Shown: positions 1 to 7,843, counted from the stretch's first letter. The stretch: DNA of 10,968 nucleotides from Pelagophyceae sp. CCMP2097 (GCA_026770575.1 MU657822.1:11263-22230); one strand, 5' to 3'. The notes: generated from the letters alone by a model not told the origin. Numbers and translations: made by a program.

Positions 1-734
1 TAAATATAGTTGGTACAATCAATTTTTTATTTTCCCATCATTCCCTTCATCAAAGGGTCGGTGACTTCTGACGGGGTTTGGAGCATCGACAAGATCAATT
101 CGACTTCATCGATTATCAAGGATTTGTTAAATAATACAGGTTGTAAACTACTTGTATTAAAAAAATCCTAACTGTGTGAAATCTTCAATCGTATATGCGA
201 CGTCAATATCGGACGCCAAGAATAGTGGTAAATGGATACCGCCGCTAAAACATGAACCGTGTTTGCTTATTTCGTCACATAGAATAATTGAATCGCCCTG
301 TTTAGGGTAAGCCCGCGATTTCCTTGTGAATCTTTCGGTAACGGGAGAGGTAGATCTTGAACAGATGGGAGAGTATCGGGGGTCGAACCATTCATAGAAC
401 CGACGACAGATGTTAAAGTTTGTGTTCTTTTTTCTTGTGAATTTCTCCATATACAGTATAACCTCTGCGTTATAACATATTGCTTCCCTGTTGTGAAACT
501 TCAATATCAGTATACATTGTCCCATATCCGGATGGACTAAATATGTAATCGTAAGCACTTGTATTAGTAATGCGAACCTTTTGGAATGAATTATCGCAAT
601 CTAAAAAAAGTATTCGATTGTAGCCCATGAATTTCAAACCGTATTACAGAGTTCGATTTGAAACCCGCCTGTTGGTTGATAGGGTTCAATCGCGTGATAT
701 ACGACTGGATCGGTGGAGACTGACCGGCACCCAT
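1..734 (-). pseudogene. Major-capsid-like gene of a Polinton-like/virophage-type element, broken and cut by the left edge
   Basis: Protein text runs from ATG 734-732 to the left edge but changes frame several times. Pieces seen: 734-591 (starts MGAGQS, then a strand-like VIRFEIHG), 595-470 (KVRITNTSAYDYI), about 503-267 (LYCIWRNSQEKRTQTLTSVV), 276-157 (SGGIHLPLFLASDIDV) and about 167-27 (IIDEVELILSML), with a further stop at 29-27 and open sequence beyond. The early strand pattern, the mid-protein 'GGIHLPLFL..DIDV' block and the following 'DEVEL' strand resemble what I know of double-jelly-roll major capsid proteins of Polinton-like viruses and virophages, which assemble the icosahedral shell. 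Such proteins are usually 450-600 residues; about 245 are visible here. MGAGQS also fits an N-myristoylation signal, which is not typical of that family. The longest single open frame (558-157) mixes true and shadow frames. Family call is by pattern only; moderately sure it is a virion-type protein. Confidence 0.5.
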
Positions 735-789
735 GCCAAGAAATTTGTTTGAAAGAGAGGGTTAATTCATGTCATGGTCTGTGTGATGC

Positions 790-798
790 ATATATATA
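790..798 (-). promoter_or_regulatory. TATA-like element upstream of the capsid-like gene
   Basis: An eight-base alternating TA run (791-798) sits about 57 nt before the ATG at 734, inside the 84-bp gap between the two virus-like units. The position would suit a core promoter. The surrounding DNA is very AT-rich, so chance is a real alternative. Confidence 0.25.
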
Positions 799-818
799 CA
801 AACCATAAAAATTTTAGT

Positions 819-1263
819 TTATTCAAAAATAAACGGTAAAGATTTTTTTACTTTATTAAGATCAGATGGCTTGATTTTTTTCAATCCCTTATTCATTTTT
901 TTTTGATAAATTTGTCTCTTTTTTGGATAAAATTCCCAGTGTCTTTAATAAACTCCCCTGCGGCAAACACGGGGGTAGTGTATTCGATTAATTCCGGATT
1001 ATATGTGGTTATAAATACCGAAACGTTTTAACCCCCCCTGTCCCAATTGATTTAACAACTTTTCCACCTTTTGCACTATATATATTTTTTTTTTTTGGAT
1101 GCTTTTTGTAATTTTTGTTTTTCAATACGGTACTTTGATCGATTTCACTAATATGTCCGATTATCGACCGTATATGTTCTCGAAGGAGTGATAATTGTTG
1201 TGAAAAAATTGCACGCTTGCGATCTTGATGCTCAGCAATTTCTATTTGAGTTTTTGGATACAT
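819..1263 (-). pseudogene. Small basic virus-like protein of unknown function, frameshifted
   Basis: The first piece (1263-1009, 84 residues) starts at ATG 1263 with a predicted amphipathic helix at residues 8-43 (contains RKRAIFSQQLSLLREH), then a Lys-rich stretch (residues 48-59) and a Gly/Lys tail ending in KSIGTGGVKTF. Coding text continues in a second frame from about 1027 to 893 (contains ITTYNPELIEYTTPVFAAGE) and in a third frame from 896 to 819 (MNKGLKKIKPSDLNKVKKS, ending LPFIFE). The first frame change lies close to a C7 run (1032-1038), the second at a T9 run (896-904). Alternatively the ATG at 896, overlapping the preceding stop as ATGA, opens a separate 25-residue peptide. The unit lies 84 bp before the capsid-like gene and 78 bp after the large upstream unit, on the same strand, which suggests a compact viral gene array. 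Basic charge would fit a nucleic-acid or virion-associated role, but I recognise no family. Confidence 0.5.
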
Positions 1264-1341
1264 AATTTTATATCATATATTAATAAAAAATCATCGCATT
1301 GAGATTCAATACAGCGCTTTCTTTGGACGGTTGTGTTTTTT

Positions 1342-3138
1342 TTATCTCCCTGGAATTCTTCCATAATTTATATTTTTTGTACTGGGAAAATGACAATTTA
1401 TCTCTGGTCGGCTTAGAACATCGGTTCGTCCGTTGAATGAATCGGACCTGTTTATCTGATGAACATCTAAAATAGGATTTTTATAAAAATAAAACATTGA
1501 ATCGATTATTTTATTGAAACGGTGCTCTCTCTTTGCATATCGAAATTGAACAACGATTGAAATTTGATATCTATCGGAAATAAAAATTGTTCCATCATCG
1601 AGGTGAAGGGTTTCCGTTATTTCATTGGTGGACTGATGGAGGATTTTTCCGTGTAAGATCGGTTCAACAGCATGATAGTAAATATATTCAGAAAAAGAAT
1701 TTACGATTTGCACTTTTGCACTTTTGCAACGCGATGTATAATATCCGTGTTTGTTCGTTAGATCGGTGAAGTTTCTCTTATAGAAATATTCAGATAATGT
1801 TGGTTCTCATGTATATCACACGCTGTTAAACTTTCCACTACAAAACGATAACCACGTGGAAGTATATTTATTAAGTCCCACACTGTGCTTTCTATAATAG
1901 TTAAAGAAGCTAAATTCTTGTTTTTTTGGGAAATACGAAACTTTAAAGTTGACGGGTCAAAACTTATTTTAATAGAACCGGAGTTATTTACATTTTGCTT
2001 ATCAAATCCCTCATTCAGACGATTTACTATGTCTTCTGCAAAATACGATCATTTTTAAGAAATAAATTTTGCCTGGCGTACTCCACCATCACTGAATAAA
2101 AGTCTATAACATACCTCAACGTCTTCGGGTTTGTTTAAAATACTAATTAAACACGAAGAAGATTTTATAAAAAGGCTGCCTACAAATTCATCGGGAATGA
2201 CTATATTGGGAAAATAATATATTTAAAGTGCCCATTCTGAATTTTCGTAACGTTTTTGCTATCCAGATATATCTTCGAAATGCGTACCCTGACAAAACAA
2301 TTGTAGTTCCCGATTATTCGCAAGGAGGCGCTATCGCAAAAGACGTAGCACGAAAAAATAATATTTTTTGCCACATATACGTATGCATCGGGCAGTAACC
2401 CATTTTATGAGTTCAAAAGCTCGATACATCAGTTTACAATTAACGATACGTCAAGAAGTAAAATATATAATTTTACAACACGATATGATCCTATATCAAC
2501 ACTTTCGAATCTAATTCCAAATCCAAATGAAATCTTTCATTCTCACCTTTTACCAATTCATCGTGTTTATAAATAAGATCGATTTGAACTGATCCTGTTG
2601 GATAATTCATCAGCAATGGACGTATGATATTATTAAAATTTTCACCATAACTCATGTTTCCATAATAAAAAATTCTTTGGACTCTCACGGGTTTTAAATA
2701 AATTCAGGAAATTGTTTCCGATATTTTACCCTTTGTTCAGAAACTTTAAATCTCGGTGTTACATTGTATCTATTAAATACACGACCCAATAATGATGATG
2801 ATTTATTTATTTTTCCTGTATAAGTTTTGTTTTATCATCGATTTTTTCTGGTTTTTTTTATTTTTATTTTTTCCGGTTTTAAACCTTTTATCATACATCG
2901 TGTCCGGAATAACAAATGAGTTCCCTATCAAAACAGTTTTATAAGTTGGTATAGTATACCCTTTTTTGGCATAATTTTTTTACAAGTTTTTGTTATTTTT
3001 AGACATTTCCCCTCCCATCACTCTCGTCACTCTCGATTTGTTGAAATATAAATCAACAGCCTTTCTAAATTCATTCTCGCTTTCATAAACACTATCCATA
3101 TCATTAGAATTATTATTAATTTTGTCGATTGAACTCAT
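1342..3138 (-). pseudogene. Large (about 600-residue) virus-like protein of unknown function, multiply frameshifted
   Basis: Protein-like text runs across frames in ordered pieces: 3138-2980 (starts MSSIDKINNN, acidic/Asn-rich; stop TAA 2982-2980), 2979-2803 in the same frame (VLIGNSFVIPDTMYDKRF, then a Lys-rich stretch), 2819-2694 (SSLLGRVFNRYNVTPRFKVS), about 2703-2491 (RIFYYGNMSYGENF), 2518-2429, about 2450-2401, 2398-2201 (LLPDAYVYVAKN), 2219-2055 (NIVIPDEFVGSLFIK), 2048-1758 (EDIVNRLNEGFDK), and 1806-1342 (ILHGKILHQSTNEITETLHL; stop TAA). I chose the ATG at 3138; the frame is open further up, to GTG 3183 and beyond. The pieces follow one another without gaps, so one long gene is simplest, but two adjacent genes are possible. 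I recognise no motif. By position next to a capsid-like gene it might be a virion component, which is inference only. Confidence 0.55.
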
Positions 3139-3218
3139 TCTTATAACTATGAATATTGATTTATCCTTATCCTCTTTTGTCACATCATTTTTATTTAAAA
3201 TAACTTTTTTTTGTTAAG

Positions 3219-3237
3219 ATTTTCAAATTTTGAAAAT
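3219..3237. repeat. 19-bp perfect palindrome
   Basis: Arms ATTTTCAAA and TTTGAAAAT flank a single central T. It lies about 80 bp upstream of the first ATG of the large virus-like unit (3138) and could be a binding site for a dimeric protein, or simply AT-rich chance symmetry. Confidence 0.5.
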
Positions 3238-3370
3238 GCTTATATAAAATTTTCGTATTATGAAAACGATACATATAACATTTCCCAGCATTTCTATCAT
3301 TTAAAATTTTACATGTGTCATTTTCTAAGATGGAAAATATTTTTAAATTCTTTAAAAAAAAATAACATAT

Positions 3371-3400
3371 TTTTATCAATTTTTATCAATTTTTATCAAT
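3371..3400 (+). repeat. Three perfect copies of a 10-bp unit
   Basis: TTTTATCAAT occurs three times in direct succession (3371-3380, 3381-3390, 3391-3400) and runs straight into the longer duplicated block at 3392. Confidence 0.9.
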
Positions 3401-3608
3401 TGAGGAAAACCTTCTTGCTCCTTTCACGAATTTCTCTGATCATTTAAAAGGTTGAGGGGAATACAACCACCGTTTGAATACAACCACCGTTTTTAAAATT
3501 CTAAAAGAAAATCAGATACATTTATTATATTTTTACAAATTTTATCAATTGAGGAAAACCTTCTCACTCCTTTCACGAATTTATGTGATCATTAAAAGGT
3601 TCAGGGGA
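3392..3608 (+). repeat. Direct duplication, period about 149 bp
   Basis: Positions 3392-3460 and 3541-3608 match over 68-69 bp with five substitutions and one single-base indel. Both contain CAATTGAGGAAAACCTTCT and CTCCTTTCACGAATTT. Weaker similarity extends upstream of both copies (TTTTAAATTCT at about 3342 against TTTTAAAATTCT at about 3491), so the duplicated unit is probably close to the full period. The 17-bp tandem repeat lies between the copies. Confidence 0.9.
3459..3492 (+). repeat. Perfect 17-bp tandem duplication
   Basis: GAATACAACCACCGTTT is present at 3459-3475 and again at 3476-3492, directly after the first copy of the longer duplicated block. Confidence 0.95.
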
Positions 3609-3848
3609 TCTACGCGGGTTAACACAAATTCTCCAAAAAATCTCCAAAAAACAAAAACTATTTTTCTCGTTCTAAAAACATAATTTCTGAAATGTTATCT
3701 TGAAATCTGATTGAGTGTTTAAGATTTAATCAAATCCTTTTTTATCTTCAAAAATCTACTTTTTAATTTCTCGTTATTTTTAGATTTGATTTATCCTTTT
3801 TCAAAAACTTCACGCTATTTTTGGAACGTCGACGCACACCTTTTTTAA

Positions 3849-3990
3849 TCCTTTTCAAATCCCAAACATGGCGGCAAAGCAGAAACCTTCTGACATTCCG
3901 AAAACTTGTGAAAACGCCGAACCACATTTTTTTTTACCTTTTCAAAATGACAAACATGATAAGGCGAAGCCGAAAGCTGCCAATGATGCC
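3849..3990 (+). repeat. Imperfect repeat, period about 88 bp, at the AT-rich to GC-rich transition
   Basis: CCTTTTCAAA (3850-3859) with CAAACATG (3863-3870) recurs at 3937-3946 and 3951-3958, followed in both by a GGCRAAGC-like stretch. The preceding sequence also matches loosely (GAACGTCGACGCACACC against GAAAACGCCGAACCACA). A more degenerate copy may lie near 3796 (CCTTTTTCAAAAACTTC). It resembles a decaying minisatellite. Confidence 0.6.
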
Positions 3991-4262
3991 TGCGTTGGAA
4001 GAAGCCAAAGGGGCACAAGCCCTCTCCCCAGGGCAGGGAGCCCTTAGGGCGTCGCCACCACGACGTCACTGCAGGAAGACCTTGATGTGCGGGCACCTTC
4101 GTGCCTTGCTGGTATCACACCCACCGAACACTTATCCAGTGCACCGTGGAAGAAATACCCCGCGTGTTTGATCGCAGTGTAAGTCGTTGGCACCTGCCGA
4201 ATCGCCGCGATGAACCGCCGACTTCCGTTTTCCGGGGCGCATGTCTCCGTTGAGGCGGCCGG

Positions 4263-5052
4263 CACCGAAATACCTCACCCCCGGCGCACACCGCCGAGGA
4301 AGTCCAAAAACAAAAGGACGATTACGGGCAGCAGAAGGGCCAGGGATGGCCCGAGCGCCCAGTGGATGGCTCGGCAGCGAGGTTATATCGCTAAAAGAAT
4401 CTTGGCAAGGCAGGGCGAGGGCCCGGGCTTTCTTCTGCGCTTCGCTGCGGGTTCTAGGGGTGCAGGGTCGGCCTCAAGACTTTTTAAAATGCGATTGGGC
4501 GCGTGGGTTATGTGCCCCATTGTAATGGGTTTCAAGGTTCGTTCTGGCAACTTCACACCGGAATATCAGAAAATTTAGACAAACTCGCCGAAATTATTTC
4601 TTCGGGTCTGCAACGGAACTCATTCCTCAACGGCTGCGTTCTCTGAACGAGCTCTGAGCCGAAGATGGAAACCTATCACCACAGGTGAGAATCGAACCCG
4701 GCTCCCGGGGCTTTCGGGACTCGAGCTTCTGGAACGAGAGTTCCCCGAGCCCGAGACTCGGGAAGCTTACCCCGTTTACAAGATGGTTTCGCCAAGAAAG
4801 TATTTTTTGGGCAAATTTGAGACGGTCTTTCGAGGTACAGTTACCGGGGTCGCATGCAGCGCGCCGAGGCGCCTCCAGCCGTGCCGGGTGAACTTTCCTA
4901 CGTCTTATATGGGCTGAGAAATCTATTTGGCGACTTTGGCGAGGGCCGTTACCACCCAAGGAGACCTCGGATTTTCGTTCACCCGGCGCCGATGGCCGCG
5001 TACGGCCGTGTGTAAGAAGGCTACGTCGAGCCACCACCGAAATACCTGACCC
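4263..5052 (+). repeat. Direct repeat pair of 18 bp (4263-4280 and 5035-5052)
   Basis: CACCGAAATACCTCACCC and CACCGAAATACCTGACCC differ at one base. The flanks do not match, so these could be ends of related dispersed elements or one short repeated motif. Confidence 0.6.
4750..4762. repeat. Short perfect hairpin
   Basis: CCCGAG and CTCGGG flank a single A. It lies in a stretch with further self-complementary GC-rich pieces (4700-4760), 14 bp before the left arm of the 24-bp inverted repeat. Confidence 0.6.
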
Positions 5053-5367
5053 AAAAAGCCCGGGACTGTCACCAAAAAGCTACAGTTTGCCCATATTTTT
5101 GAAAAAATGGGCCGTTTCTTCTCTCTTTTTAAGAAAAGTGACCGCTTTTTTTTAGAAACTATGTGGTGTGTGTTTATAAAAAAGGGTGTCTATATCTTTC
5201 GATCGCTGTAACTTTTGCAAAAGACGCACTTTGGTTAAAGTAGAGCTCTGGCGGACTTTTCCTTGGGGTGCGTGCGCGGCCGCCGGAAGCTCAGCCCAAT
5301 GCCCACTTTGGTTTTGCCAAAAAAACGCGCAATGCAAAATCAGTTTCTTGGCGAAACCATCTTGTAA
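4776..5367. repeat. Perfect 24-bp inverted repeat, arms 4776-4799 and 5344-5367
   Basis: The left arm contains AAGATGGTTTCGCCAAGAAA and the right arm its exact reverse complement; the match is 24 bp long with 544 bp between the arms. Weaker similarity continues on the inner side (AAATTTGCCCAAAAAA on the left, in reverse, against GGTTTTGCCAAAAAAA on the right). The arms could be ends of a small non-autonomous element or two opposed copies of one dispersed repeat. I see no clear target-site duplication. Confidence 0.8.
5089..5112. repeat. Hairpin with AT-rich centre
   Basis: GCCCAT and ATGGGC frame an inner ATTTTTGAAAAA that is itself nearly self-complementary, giving a near-perfect 24-nt palindrome. 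Confidence 0.6.
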
Positions 5368-5409
5368 GGGAGGCAAAAACAAAACTTTTTTTTATTCTGG
5401 AAAATTTCG

Positions 5410-6166
5410 GAGAAGGCCTCGGAGAGCATACTTCACGGAGGTGGGCCGCGCGTCATGCATCAGCGGCGGACCTGAGGGCTGTGCGCCCTGCTGGCGCGGT
5501 ATCAGATGCGTGGGGCCGCGGCAGGAGAGCCTCTGGAGTGGGCGACAACGTAGCGAACACGTGAGTCAAAACATACTGCTTGACGCGGTGGGTCTGCGCG
5601 ACGCGACGAGCGTGTTTAGCTCCACCAATTTTGCGTAGTGAGTTGGACATGGGGTATCACTACGTGATCCGCCGGTCAAACCGTCGGCGCGAGTCGAAAA
5701 TATCGGGAGGCCAACCCTCAGCGTGGCCTCTCCGCGTGGGTGGCAAGTCGTCGGACGGAGTCTATTTCAGAGCTGAAACCGGTTACCACACTATGGTATA
5801 CCCTCCGAACGACCCGATGCCGTGATCCCAGGCTCAATGTCTTCGTATTCGCCGTTGGGCACACTCTATTGTGTGGCCGTCACAAAACCCCAATCTCCGT
5901 TCGTCTCTGCGCGCGTGTTTAGCTCCACCGATCTTAGGTCATGTCTCGGATCGGGTACTCACGCGGGCGCCTGCAAAAGGACGCCGTCGAATTCGACGTA
6001 AATACCCCGTCTTGGTTCCGAGTCGGACCGTGCCGTGTTTGTGTCAGTGCCAATTTCGATATGCAAAGCGAATAATCGCGTGCGGAAAGGCATGAGGCAG
6101 CGGTATATGTTCCTTACAGCCCCTCAGGCGACTGCACGCTCGAGAGGTACACAATCTGGAGACAAG
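5410..6166. other. GC-rich stretch without a convincing gene
   Basis: Overlapping open frames (for example 5186-5638 and 5580-5825, plus strand) show no recognisable domain. The only structure I can support is the short direct repeat at 5610 and 5913. It lies downstream of the hAT-like gene and might contain its lost 3' part, but I cannot read it. Confidence 0.45.
5610..5929 (+). repeat. 17-bp direct repeat (5610-5626 and 5913-5929)
   Basis: GCGTGTTTAGCTCCACC is identical in both places, 303 bp apart, and the following bases remain loosely similar (AATTTTGCG against GATCTTAGG). In one frame each both encode the peptide RACLAPPIL, which I take as a by-product of the DNA repeat. Confidence 0.75.
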
Positions 6167-7546
6167 TTAAAATATCATTATCCGGACGCACGGCACCAGA
6201 GCACCGCGGAGCCGCGCTCGACGCCCCCGCCCACGGCGCCGGCCGCCGTAGCGTATCCAAAGCACACCCGACGCGCCGCCGGGCTTGTCAGGCGCGTCCC
6301 GCGGCAGCCGGCTCCGCTGAAGAGACGTCTCCAGCGCGCGTCCCCACCTACGTAGGGCGTGTGTATTGCAAGAGAAGCCATGCTGCACACTCTCGGTATG
6401 CTTTGATAGCCCCAAGGCACGAACGTTCCAATGGATGGACCCTCGTTGAAAAGATTCGGAAAAGGGTCGACGTACCTTTCCCTCGCGCAGCGACTTGACG
6501 ACGCCGTTGATGACGTTCGAGGCCGAGTCCGTCGTCGAGCCGACCAGCGACAGCTTTTTAGAAGCCGCAGCTGCGTGAACTTCGTCGGCAGCGTCGGGGC
6601 CCGACTTGCCCGCGACAATCGCCTCAGCGTACCATCGGCGGACGCAGCCCGCGACGTGGTCCCAGTACGAGTAGACCTGCCAAAGCCACTCGCGCCCGCC
6701 CTTGTTGCCGGCGTCGAACTGCGCGTAGGCGACGCCGACGTGCTCGGTGGCCTCCTCGAAGCTCAGGTCCTCGAGCTTGGAGCGCTTGTCGACCCATCTG
6801 CCCACCGTCGCCGCCGTAGGCGCAAGCCGGGCGATCTTGTCCAGCGTCAGCTGGTCGCAGCCCGCCTCGGTGGCGTATGCGAGCGCCAAGATAGCACCGA
6901 GCATGGGCAGCTGCCGCATCGACACCGTGGGGCAGATCGTTTTCACTTCGACGTGGGCCTGCCTTAACAGCTCCGATCGCTGCTGGCATTGGCCCGTGCC
7001 GACCCTGGCGCCTTTTTTCGCGCGCGTTTTGGTGCAAGATTCCGGATGGCTCACGCGCCGCGCCTCTCATCGCACGCCTTGCTGCACATTCTTTGCCGCT
7101 CCCACCGCAATGACGCCTTTCTTGAAGGTGCGCCGGTCGTCGATCACCTTGTTGTGCGGCAGCGAACTCGACTCTAGGTACGAGAGCAGCGGCGCACACC
7201 TCCAGCCCACGCGGCGCCCGGGGCACTTTGCGAAGCGGGTTGGGAACTCGTTCGAGAGGCCCTTGAGCAGTCCACCCAACGAGCGCGCGCACAAATCGGG
7301 CGCCGGTCCGCGGACTGCGTGAAGGTGATGATCGAGCACCGACTTCAGAAGCGTCGACAGAGGCACGCCGCCGCGAAAGTCGCAGTGTCTCGAGTCGGCC
7401 CAAGCGCGGACGGCGCGAGCGGCGCCATCGACCGTACGGCCAGTCTTCTCGACCCAGACCGCCGTGTCGCCCATCGCAGGGTCAAATGCGTCGTATACGC
7501 CCGTGGGCCGGCGGCCTGGGCTCTCACTGTCGAATTCAATTATCAC
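6167..7546 (-). CDS. hAT-like DNA transposase fragment with two candidate introns
   Basis: hAT transposases cut and paste DNA using an RNase H-fold DDE centre. Reading down the minus strand, the frame is open from 7546 to the stop at 6169-6167 except for one TGA at 7069-7067. Removing a candidate intron (7075-6959) and a second one (6475-6383) leaves about 389 residues with all junctions in phase 0. Key features: a putative first catalytic Asp in YAQFDAGNKGG (6715-6713), the second in TTDSASNV (6529-6527), and CNTHALRRWGRAL, matching the CxxH-x-L block that follows TTDxASN in hAT proteins. There is no ATG at the 5' end: 7546 is GTG and a stop lies just above, so the gene is 5'-truncated or has another exon; ATG 7474 is the first in frame. 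The C-terminal Glu region and dimerisation domain are not seen, so it is truncated. Another RNase H-fold transposase family is possible. Confidence 0.5.
6383..6475 (-). other. Candidate intron 2 of the hAT-like gene (93 nt)
   Basis: Donor AAG|GTACGT and acceptor GTGCAG|CAT lie in phase 0 on both sides. Removing it places HGFSCNTHAL 17 residues after TTDSASN, a spacing close to that in hAT proteins. The frame is open through it, so translation without splicing cannot be excluded. Confidence 0.5.
6959..7075 (-). other. Candidate intron 1 of the hAT-like gene (117 nt)
   Basis: Donor GGC|GTGCGATG and acceptor TTAAGGCAG|GCC fall on codon boundaries. The intron removes the only in-frame TGA (7069-7067) and a Lys/Arg/Ser-rich text that looks non-conserved compared with the flanks. 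An inactivating point mutation is the alternative. Confidence 0.45.
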
Positions 7547-7718
7547 CGGAGATCAATTAACTTATTTTTCTTAAAGGCTCCACGAGAGAGTCGCCGAAAT
7601 GAGCTCATAATATTTCCAAAGAGAGAGTATCGGTTGGACAGGTGGGACTTTCTATAGCGTTCATATCTCTGCGTAAGCGTGGGCGGCGATACGGCATTAC
7701 GCACCTCTTTGGACGTTT

Positions 7719-7805
7719 CGCCGAAATGCTTGCATTTTCGCGAATCGGCGAATCATCGCGCGTTTTTGCGAAGCATCGCCCGTTCGCGAAGCTTCGCGAA
7801 GCATC
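7719..7805. repeat. Cluster of GCGAAGC/TCGCGAA repeats with an 18-bp perfect palindrome
   Basis: TTCGCGAAGCTTCGCGAA at 7783-7800 is its own reverse complement. Around it GCGAAGCATCGC occurs twice (7768-7779 and near 7796-7807), together with related pieces TTCGCCGAAATG, TTCGCGAATCGGCGAATC and AATCATCGCGCG. Such clustered short palindromes are typical of repeat-derived or subterminal transposon sequence. Confidence 0.75.
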
Positions 7806-7843
7806 GCACGTGCGACTCGCAACGTCGACACACGCGGCGTGTT

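Larger units (their letters stand above)
3191..3815. other. AT-rich gene-free repeat region
   Basis: Short open frames exist on both strands but consist of Phe/Lys/Asn/Ile-rich low-complexity text with no conserved look. The region is dominated by A/T runs and by the repeats listed separately. It lies upstream of the virus-like genes and before the GC-rich DNA, so it may be the edge of the inserted element. Confidence 0.6.
3991..5409. other. GC-rich stretch without a convincing gene
   Basis: Several open frames of 65-136 codons overlap on both strands, as expected in GC-rich DNA, and none shows a recognisable motif or a clearly better codon pattern than its shadows. The region holds repeated and self-complementary pieces (listed separately) and A/T runs near 5095-5200. 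A text WRNHLV is encoded on the minus strand near 4785 and on the plus strand near 5350 only because the DNA there is an inverted repeat. Confidence 0.5.

Noticed and set aside
157..558. Single 133-residue minus-strand frame taken as one gene
   Set aside because: Only its last part (276-157) reads like the capsid-like protein. Over 558-276 two other frames give the better protein text, so the long frame is partly a shadow.
3371..3608. CRISPR-like array from the repeats
   Set aside because: The units are tandem and of different lengths, with no regular repeat-spacer pattern and no cas genes; the context is eukaryotic.
4683..4760. Possible minus-strand tRNA, from GAGAATCGAACCCGG
   Set aside because: It resembles a T-loop in reverse, but the T-stem has two mismatches and one wobble, and no D-arm, anticodon arm or acceptor pairing fits.
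5186..5638. 150-residue plus-strand open frame as a gene
   Set aside because: It spans the right arm of the inverted repeat and A/T runs, shows no motif, and long frames are expected by chance in GC-rich DNA.
7067..7069. TGA in the hAT-like gene read as selenocysteine
   Set aside because: No selenocysteine role is known in this family, the surrounding text looks intronic, and good splice sites flank it.
6431..7322. Long plus-strand frames opposite the hAT-like gene
   Set aside because: They are antisense shadows in GC-rich codons; the minus strand carries the recognisable TTDSASN and CxxH motifs.
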